Shown here one piece after another: positions 58,148-64,000 of a stretch of 64,000 nt of DNA. The notes beneath the pieces were generated by a model. The model was given only the letters and a program-made list of their open reading frames with translations, was not told where the DNA came from and searched no databases. Positions within the stretch are counted from its first letter, which is position 1. Each line of letters starts with the position of its first letter. Location: positions 1 to 64,000 of the forward strand of contig DAVZ01000027.1 in NCBI GenBank assembly GCA_002505765.1, in the 5' to 3' direction. The position numbers and the translations under genes were made by a program. This DNA is from Methanobacterium sp. UBA176 (GTDB lineage Archaea > Methanobacteriota > Methanobacteria > Methanobacteriales > Methanobacteriaceae).

Positions 58148-59089
58148 ATGAGAAGAAAAGAACTAATAAATGTGGTAAAATCTAGAGAAAGAGCTCCACT
58201 GGAGTTTGGAACCCATATAGCAGAACATGAAGGCGATATAATGAGCATCGCCAAGAAGGAAGTAATTACAGTACCCCAAAGCGCTGCAATTAAAGAAGCC
58301 GCGGAAATAATGGTAAAAAACAATTTTAGGAGACTACCTATAACCGATCCAGGGTCAGGGAAGCTTCGAGGTATTGTAACTGCCATGGATATACTGGACT
58401 TTTTAGGGGGGGGCGATAAATATCAGATCTTAGAAAAAAAACACGATGGTAATTATTTAGCTGCCATAAATGAGCCAGTAAAGGAAATTATGGAAAGAAA
58501 CGTGGAAATTTTGAGCCATAAAAGCTCCATAGGCACTGCAGTATCTAAAATGCTTGAAAAAAATATTGGTGCAATGCCAGTAATTAATTCTGAAGATAAT
58601 ATTGTAGGAATAGTCTCAGAAAGAGATTTTACCCTTTTATTAGCAGGGGTCTTAACCGATGAAATTGTTGAAGATTTTATGAGCACATCAGTTATTAAAA
58701 CAACCCCCGGAACAAGAATTGAAGGCGCTACCAAAATAATGGTTAGAAATAAATTAAGGAGAATTCCTGTAACAGGAGAAGAAAGAAAAACACCGCATCC
58801 TGAAAATGAAAAGCTTGTTGGAATTATAACTGCTACAGATATTTTAGAATTCTTTGGAAACAGCTCTGCATTTGAAAGAATGGTGACAAATGACGCTGAA
58901 GAAGTCCTTAATACATCTATTGCAGATATCATGGTAAAAGACGTCGTTACCACTAATACTTACACTCCATTAGGTGATGTATGCGATATAATGGAAAATA
59001 AGGGTATTGGAGGATTGCCAGTAGTTAGAGACGGTGAATTACTGGGTATAATAACTGAGAGCGATATTCTAAGAGCTATAAGTGGTTGA
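58148..59089 (+). CDS. Four-CBS protein
   Basis: 313 residues. An N-terminal charged segment (MRRKELINVVKSRERAPLEFGTHIAEHEGDI) precedes four CBS motifs (IAKKEVITVPQSAAIKEAAEIMV, IMERNVEILSHKSSIGTAVSKML, FMSTSVIKTTPGTRIEGATKIMV, IMVKDVVTTNTYTPLGDVCDIME). An 86-base gap separates it from the preceding gene; it may have its own promoter. Role unknown, soluble. Confidence 0.87.
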   Translation: MRRKELINVVKSRERAPLEFGTHIAEHEGDIMSIAKKEVITVPQSAAIKEAAEIMVKNNFRRLPITDPGSGKLRGIVTAMDILDFLGGGDKYQILEKKHDGNYLAAINEPVKEIMERNVEILSHKSSIGTAVSKMLEKNIGAMPVINSEDNIVGIVSERDFTLLLAGVLTDEIVEDFMSTSVIKTTPGTRIEGATKIMVRNKLRRIPVTGEERKTPHPENEKLVGIITATDILEFFGNSSAFERMVTNDAEEVLNTSIADIMVKDVVTTNTYTPLGDVCDIMENKGIGGLPVVRDGELLGIITESDILRAISG

Positions 59090-59135
59090 ATATCCTTTAA
59101 TATTTATATAATATTAAAAGGCAGGCGGTAAGACT

Positions 59136-59978
59136 ATGAAAATTAAAGAAATAATGAATGATGAAGTAATTTTGATTCAAGAAAACGAACAGGTGAACCG
59201 TGCCAGAAATCTCATGCTTAAACATGGGATTAACAAAGTTTTAGTAGTAGATAGAGACGAAAACCCAATTGGAATTGTTACAAGTAAAGATTTAACCCAT
59301 AAACTAAGAGGAAACGGTCCTACCTGGAAAAGAAGGCCAATTGATACCATAGCAATAAGAAGAGTAATGAGCAACGGCCTTATTACTATAGATGCCGATC
59401 AGGATTTAAAAGATGCTGTAGAAACCATGATACATAATAAGATAAGTTCACTCCCTGTTATTGATGAAGAAGGATTAGCAGGTATAATTACCAAAACAGA
59501 CCTGATGAAATTTTATGCATCTAAATTCCAGAACAGATGGAAAGTTACAGACCTGATGACCAAAGATGTGATAACCGTTAACGAAAATCATACCATTACA
59601 CACGTCATTAACGTTATGGAAGAGCATAATATTTATGGAGTTGTTGTAATGTTCGACAGCGAGATTGCAGGTATTATAACCCCCGCAAATATATCCTTTG
59701 CCAAGGTAGACGACCCTGAAACAGGAGTAAGTGTTGAAAGAGTCTATTTTATAAGACAGGGAGCCGAAGGCGGAGATAAACGAAAAGCCAGAGATATTTC
59801 AATGCTAACTGCTGGGGATATAATGAATCAGGATTTCATAACAATCAACCAAAACGAAGATGCCGTAGAAGCAGCGAAATTAATGAACAATTCAGAAATA
59901 AGTCATATTCCAGTTGTAGAAAATGAAGATCTTGTGGGAATAATTACAAGAACCGATATAATCAAAGGAATACAATAA
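59136..59978 (+). CDS. Four-CBS protein
   Basis: 280 residues, four CBS motifs (IKEIMNDEVILIQENEQVNRARNLML, IRRVMSNGLITIDADQDLKDAVETM, VTDLMTKDVITVNENHTITHVINVM, AGDIMNQDFITINQNEDAVEAAKLM). A short inserted loop (RQGAEGGDKRKARD) lies before the last. Each motif ends with the Thr/Ser-x-x-Asp (TKTD, TRTD) characteristic of ribose binding, so nucleotide binding is plausible. Confidence 0.88.
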   Translation: MKIKEIMNDEVILIQENEQVNRARNLMLKHGINKVLVVDRDENPIGIVTSKDLTHKLRGNGPTWKRRPIDTIAIRRVMSNGLITIDADQDLKDAVETMIHNKISSLPVIDEEGLAGIITKTDLMKFYASKFQNRWKVTDLMTKDVITVNENHTITHVINVMEEHNIYGVVVMFDSEIAGIITPANISFAKVDDPETGVSVERVYFIRQGAEGGDKRKARDISMLTAGDIMNQDFITINQNEDAVEAAKLMNNSEISHIPVVENEDLVGIITRTDIIKGIQ

Positions 59979-60030
59979 ATAGAAAAAAATAATTTTTATT
60001 TTCTTTAAATCATGAAATGAGGAATATAAA

Positions 60031-60855
60031 ATGCATATAAAAGATATAATGAGCAGGGAAGTTGTTGTAATAGATAAAGACCAGAACATTCACGATGCAT
60101 TAAAAATCATGAAAAAACGGAAAATCTCAAAATTACCAGTAATAAATACAAACGGAGACAACAAAAAAGAACTTGTTGGGATTATTACTGAAAAAGATAT
60201 TGCACTAAGGCTTGGTTCATCAAGATACGGTAATCTAGCCCCTTCACATTTCCATATATCAACAGTTATGAGCCCAGACCCAATAACCGTTGAAAGCAGT
60301 GTAAATATTGGCGCCGCCGCAAAATTAATGATAGAAAATAGGATTGGAGGAATCCCTGTTGTTGATAATGAAGAAATAACCGGTATCGTTACAAAAACGG
60401 ATTTTGTAAAAACATGCCAGGGAATACCTTATAACAATATACTCGTAAAAGAAAGAATGAAAACCGATCTGATGACTATCAGCCCTCAAGATAGACTCGT
60501 ACATGCCAGAAGGATGATTATTGACGAAGAAATTGGAAGGCTGCCTGTTATGGACATGAAACAGCTTGAAGGGATAGTTACTGCAAAGGACATAGCAAAC
60601 TCAATGATTTCATTTAGAAAAGTTGTTCCCGACAAATACCAGTCTGCAAGGATAAGAAATTTAATTGTAGAAGATATAATGACCCAGAACGTAAGAACAA
60701 TTAATGAAAACGCTACAATAGCTGATCTCTCCACATTTATGCTTAGGGAAAACTTCAGCGGAGTCCCTGTTGTGGATGAAACACAGAAACTAACAGGTAT
60801 AATTACCAAGACAGATATCATTAACCTCATTGTCGAATCGGAGGAGGTTAACTGA
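60031..60855 (+). CDS. Four-CBS protein
   Basis: 274 residues, four CBS motifs (IKDIMSREVVVIDKDQNIHDALKIM, STVMSPDPITVESSVNIGAAAKLM, MKTDLMTISPQDRLVHARRMI, VEDIMTQNVRTINENATIADLSTFM), each followed by a T-x-x-D type site. Last of the CBS run; its final codons contain the GGAGG used by the RNA ligase gene, so the two are translationally linked. Confidence 0.88.
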   Translation: MHIKDIMSREVVVIDKDQNIHDALKIMKKRKISKLPVINTNGDNKKELVGIITEKDIALRLGSSRYGNLAPSHFHISTVMSPDPITVESSVNIGAAAKLMIENRIGGIPVVDNEEITGIVTKTDFVKTCQGIPYNNILVKERMKTDLMTISPQDRLVHARRMIIDEEIGRLPVMDMKQLEGIVTAKDIANSMISFRKVVPDKYQSARIRNLIVEDIMTQNVRTINENATIADLSTFMLRENFSGVPVVDETQKLTGIITKTDIINLIVESEEVN

Positions 60856-62109
60856 ATTTTTCCCCAAATAAAATGTCCAAATTGCGGAAAGGACATGAAA
60901 ATTGATTGGAGAAGGAATAACACCCTCACTAACTTTTTTTTTAATTGTTCCTCCTGTGATTTAGAATCAAAAACGGTTATAGAGGATTTCCTGGATAAAA
61001 AACTTCAGAAAATCCTTAATATAAAGTCAGAGAAACTCAATGATGCTATAGAAAAAGGAATCATTAAGTTCTTTGAATTTCACACTCGCCCTGCATTACA
61101 ATTTAGAAAAGGGATCGGCAGAATAGAAGACGGGACAACAATCTATTTTAGAGATAAAATTGAAATTATAAGAGGATTTCCAAAGATACGAAGGACACTG
61201 CTGCTTTCTCCAACACTTAAAAACCATTTTGAAGATGAAATTGTGGTTGAAGAGAAAATGAACGGATATAATGTCCGTATAGCATCTATTGGAGATGAAA
61301 TTGTTGCTCTTACAAGAAGAGGGTATATGTGTCCATATACTACAAAAAAGGCCGTTGAAATATTGGATTTATCCCCTTTCTTCAATGATAATCCTGATCT
61401 TGTAATTTGCGGAGAAATGGTAGGGACTGAAAATCCATATGTATCCCATTACTATGAAGAAATTGGAAATCTTGGATTTAGAGTATTTGATTTAAGGAAA
61501 AAAATTTCTAATGAACCTTTGCCCATCAAAGATAAACAAAAAATCCTAAATAAATATGGATTACCTGGTGTAAGAGTTTTTGGTACATTTAAGGTTAATG
61601 AAGCCCCTGAAAAGATTAAAGAAATTATTAAACAAGTAGGCGAAAATAAAAGGGAAGGGGTGGTGATGAAAGACCCTGAAATGGAAATACCGCCCCTTAA
61701 ATATACTTCATCCCGTGCTCATGATGATGAAATAGGTTATGCTTTTACTTATCCCTTCGATTTTGGAAGGGACTTTTTCTTCAGCAGGGTTATAAGAGAA
61801 GGTTTTCAAGCATACGAAATGAAAGAGAGTGAAAAAGAGCTTCAAAAAAGAGCTCAAAGGCTTGGAGAGTCCATATTAAACCCAATGATCAAAACAATAA
61901 AAAATGTGGCCTCTGGAAACCAGGCCACTGAAGACATGACTATTGACATTGAAAATGAAGAAGAAGCGGAAGAATTCCTGCGATATCTTCATAATTTGGG
62001 AGTATATGCAGTTATACACAAAATTGAAGGTAATAAAGCCATTATAAGGAGAATACATCAATCTACTACTGATAAAATCACCAACCTGCTTAACGGTGGG
62101 CTTTACTAA
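60856..62109 (+). CDS. ATP-dependent RNA ligase (Rnl3 type) with zinc-ribbon start
   Basis: About 417 residues if begun at 60856. The first ATG in frame is 60895, but the frame upstream reads IKCPNCGKDM and pairs with NCSSC after residue 25 to make a complete zinc ribbon; GGAGG at 60842-60846 is spaced for ATT 60856. The ligase core has the nucleotidylation motif EEKMNGYNVR (Lys, about residue 133), RRGYMCPY, CGEMVG and EGVVMKDP. The family (P. abyssi Rnl3, Methanothermobacter MTH1221) circularises or joins RNA. C-terminal domain about 300-417. Confidence 0.82.
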   Translation: MFPQIKCPNCGKDMKIDWRRNNTLTNFFFNCSSCDLESKTVIEDFLDKKLQKILNIKSEKLNDAIEKGIIKFFEFHTRPALQFRKGIGRIEDGTTIYFRDKIEIIRGFPKIRRTLLLSPTLKNHFEDEIVVEEKMNGYNVRIASIGDEIVALTRRGYMCPYTTKKAVEILDLSPFFNDNPDLVICGEMVGTENPYVSHYYEEIGNLGFRVFDLRKKISNEPLPIKDKQKILNKYGLPGVRVFGTFKVNEAPEKIKEIIKQVGENKREGVVMKDPEMEIPPLKYTSSRAHDDEIGYAFTYPFDFGRDFFFSRVIREGFQAYEMKESEKELQKRAQRLGESILNPMIKTIKNVASGNQATEDMTIDIENEEEAEEFLRYLHNLGVYAVIHKIEGNKAIIRRIHQSTTDKITNLLNGGLY

Positions 62110-62150
62110 TCATAATAAATGAATTTAATATAAAAGAACTTTGGAAAAAA

Positions 62151-62981
62151 ATGTCATTAAATAAATCAAAATGTAAAATAGGATTTCTTGGACCTTCAGG
62201 GACATATGCAGAAGAGGCTGCATCTAAAATTAGGGGAGAATTAATACCATTTGATTCTATAATGGAAGTTCTGGATGCTGTCCAAAACAAAGATATCGAT
62301 ATTGGTGTTGTTCCAATTGAAAACTCAATAGAAGGTCCTGTTGGTATAACACTTGATCTTCTTGCTCATGATTATAATTTAAAGATTAAAAATGAAATAA
62401 TTCTACCCATAAGACATAATTTACTTACAAATCCTGAAGCAGCTGTTGATGATATTGACACTGTATATTCACATGCCCAGGCGCTTTCTCAGTGTCGCAA
62501 ATTCATTGAAAAATTGGGAGCAAAACCTGTAGCTACACCCAGTACTTCTGGAGCTGCAGAAATGATTTTAGGTAAAAATAATGCCGCTGCTGTTGGAACT
62601 AAACGGGCAGCTGAAATTTATGGATTAAAAATCGTAGAATCCAATATTCAAGATTACACTCATAATTTAACGCGCTTTGTTGTATTAAGCAAGCTTGATC
62701 ATGTTCGGACTGGTCATGATAAAACTTCTGCAATTTTTTCGCTTATGGAGGATAAGCCGGGTGGACTTTATGAAGTTTTAGGTGAGTTTGCAAAAAGAGA
62801 TATCAATTTAACTAAAATTGAATCACGGCCTTCCAAAAAAAAGCTTGGAAATTACATATTTTTTATCGATTTTCAGGGCCATAGAGAGGATAAAAAGATA
62901 AAGAATGTTTTAAATACCATTAAAAACAAGATATCATATGCAAAAATACTCGGATCATATCCTATTGAGGAGGATGATTAA
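62151..62981 (+). CDS. pheA: Prephenate dehydratase
   Basis: 276 residues. Makes phenylpyruvate for phenylalanine synthesis. PDT domain (about 1-185): GFLGPSGTYAEEAA, VVPIENSIEGPVGITLDLL, HAQALSQCRKFIE, NLTRFVVLS with the catalytic Thr-Arg-Phe; ACT domain (about 195-276) with the Phe-binding ESRPSKKKLGNYIFFID. Stand-alone form without chorismate mutase. Overlaps the next gene by eight bases. Confidence 0.95.
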   Translation: MSLNKSKCKIGFLGPSGTYAEEAASKIRGELIPFDSIMEVLDAVQNKDIDIGVVPIENSIEGPVGITLDLLAHDYNLKIKNEIILPIRHNLLTNPEAAVDDIDTVYSHAQALSQCRKFIEKLGAKPVATPSTSGAAEMILGKNNAAAVGTKRAAEIYGLKIVESNIQDYTHNLTRFVVLSKLDHVRTGHDKTSAIFSLMEDKPGGLYEVLGEFAKRDINLTKIESRPSKKKLGNYIFFIDFQGHREDKKIKNVLNTIKNKISYAKILGSYPIEEDD

Positions 62982-63639
62982 GATAACCCTTGAAAAAGAA
63001 AAAATTTTAAGAAGCTTAAAAGAGCTTGAAAATGAATTTAACAAAGGTAATATATCCCAAAGACATTATCAGACTCAAAAAAGGCAATTAGAGGATCAAC
63101 TTGACACTTTTGAAGTTGCAGATAGAGTAAGGCGGCTTCAGGGTAAAGAAACTGCCACAGCACCTTCTGATGATGTAGAAGATGAGGAAGAAGAGGAAAA
63201 TGAGGAATTATTTAAAAAATATATAACCTCACCTGGTCTTAAAGAGAAAAAGCTGGATCAAAGTAAAAATGAAAAACAGGGCCGCATGTCGCATAATAAA
63301 ATGATTGGGCTGGCTCTTCTGGCTGCAGCATTCATCATAGGTATTGCATTCGGTACATTTAACCTTGATCTGCCTGCTGATGTAAATGCCAATTTATTTA
63401 CAAATGACAGTGCATTTCCGCCGTTTGTACTTAACAACACTACAAATACAACCAATACAACAAATATGACCAACATGACTAACATGACAAATACAACCAG
63501 AAATACAACTAAAATCATTAGAAATACCACAAAACCAAAGGCCAATACAACAAAACCACCTATTACAAAACCACCTATTAATAATACTACATATCCACCT
63601 GCAGGTGAACCAGATACAACTAAAAATATCACAACATAA
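62974..63639 (+). CDS. Membrane protein with sequon-rich Thr/Asn tail
   Basis: About 221 residues. A charged coiled coil (about 1-60, LKELENEFNKGNISQRHYQTQKRQLEDQL) and acidic stretch (DVEDEEEEENEE) are followed by one membrane helix (MIGLALLAAAFIIGIAFG, about 110-128) and an outside tail of about 90 residues packed with N-T-T and N-M-T triplets and Pro. These are N-glycosylation sequons. Start ATG 62974 is immediately after GAGGAGG, unusually close; TTG 62989 is an alternative. No family recognised. Confidence 0.75.
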   Translation: MIKITLEKEKILRSLKELENEFNKGNISQRHYQTQKRQLEDQLDTFEVADRVRRLQGKETATAPSDDVEDEEEEENEELFKKYITSPGLKEKKLDQSKNEKQGRMSHNKMIGLALLAAAFIIGIAFGTFNLDLPADVNANLFTNDSAFPPFVLNNTTNTTNTTNMTNMTNMTNTTRNTTKIIRNTTKPKANTTKPPITKPPINNTTYPPAGEPDTTKNITT

Positions 63640-63828
63640 TTTAATTGGAATGATTAATTAGCTAAAATCACATTAATCATTTATTTTTTTACATTTTAGC
63701 TGCTAATAATCCATTTTATGATTAAAAAACCCAAAAGTAAGTGATATTTTTTTACTCCCTATTAATTAAAAAAGAAAATAGAAAATTATATATTAACTTT
63801 CTGGATGATAATAGATAAAGAGATTAAT

Positions 63829-64000
63829 ATGTTGAAAAAAAACTTGCTTTTACTTGTTCTTCTCTCAGTAGTAGTTATTGCATCTGGATGTATAGATGGA
63901 GGAAATCAGGCAACCAACGATATAAATAAAACCCAGACCTACAGCGGAGATGAATTTACAGTGAAATATCCCGGAACCTGGCAACAAATCCCCAGTAAAG
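63829..64000 (+). CDS. PsbP-like lipoprotein, cut by window end
   Basis: First 57 residues only: signal peptide MLKKNLLLLVLLSVVVIASGC with the lipobox cysteine, then a Thr/Asn linker and YSGDEFTVKYPGTWQQIPS, which resembles the start of a PsbP/DUF1795-like domain as in the lipoprotein at 21078. Secreted and lipid-anchored. No coding end can be given. Confidence 0.75.
   Translation, partial: MLKKNLLLLVLLSVVVIASGCIDGGNQATNDINKTQTYSGDEFTVKYPGTWQQIPSK

Overview
The window is chromosomal DNA from an AT-rich, mesophilic hydrogenotrophic methanogen of the order Methanobacteriales, most likely Methanobacterium. Evidence: a complete ehb (energy-converting hydrogenase B) operon, formylmethanofuran:H4MPT formyltransferase (ftr), archaeal GTP cyclohydrolase MptA and F420-chromophore synthase CofG; archaeal TATA boxes; Shine-Dalgarno sites of the GGTGAT/GGAGG type; and an archaeal tRNA-Trp with an intron that carries a C/D guide RNA.

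Layout. 0-5 kb: decayed DUF2769 gene, HDAC-like amidohydrolase, mptA, cofG. 5.1-5.4 kb: tRNA-Cys and intron-containing tRNA-Trp. 5.5-12 kb: metallo-hydrolases, trkA, a broken trkH, slipin, TRAM protein, phosphodiesterase, flippase-like membrane protein. 12-24.5 kb: PAS histidine kinase, ftr, a zinc-ribbon/Mu-gpF-like protein, two tandem RCK proteins (one a K+ channel), NAD(P)HX repair enzyme, argG. 24.8-34.2 kb: ehbA-P, one polycistron encoding a membrane Mrp-like antiporter module, polyferredoxins and the [NiFe] catalytic subunits; together these couple ion gradients to low-potential ferredoxin reduction for anabolism. 34.3-36.8 kb: several broken genes (nucleotidyltransferase, SRPBCC, flavodoxin-like) around an intact flavin reductase. 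36.8-46.1 kb: a leftward seven-gene operon behind a TetR regulator with three operator-like palindromes; it encodes an SDR-acyl-ligase fusion, two FAD oxidoreductases, an Fe-S protein and a pyruvyltransferase-like protein, and looks like a lipid or aldehyde/alcohol modification pathway. 47-54 kb: small proteins, solo Cas4-like nuclease, homoserine dehydrogenase. 54.4-64 kb: PPC, DUF366, queD, queE, five consecutive CBS-domain genes, an RNA ligase that seems to use an ATT start, pheA, a sequon-rich membrane protein and the start of a lipoprotein.

The most unusual signals are two kinds of small insertion. First, in the dead trkH gene two native coding segments of 32 and 30 bp are each duplicated around 34-38 bp of foreign sequence; a third such pair lies near the solo cas4. 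This geometry is what off-target Cas1-Cas2 spacer integration would give. Second, short palindromic elements made of hairpins with three-base loops recur at about six places; two of them sit inside genes whose reading resumes exactly when the element is removed, so they are mobile or were mobile.
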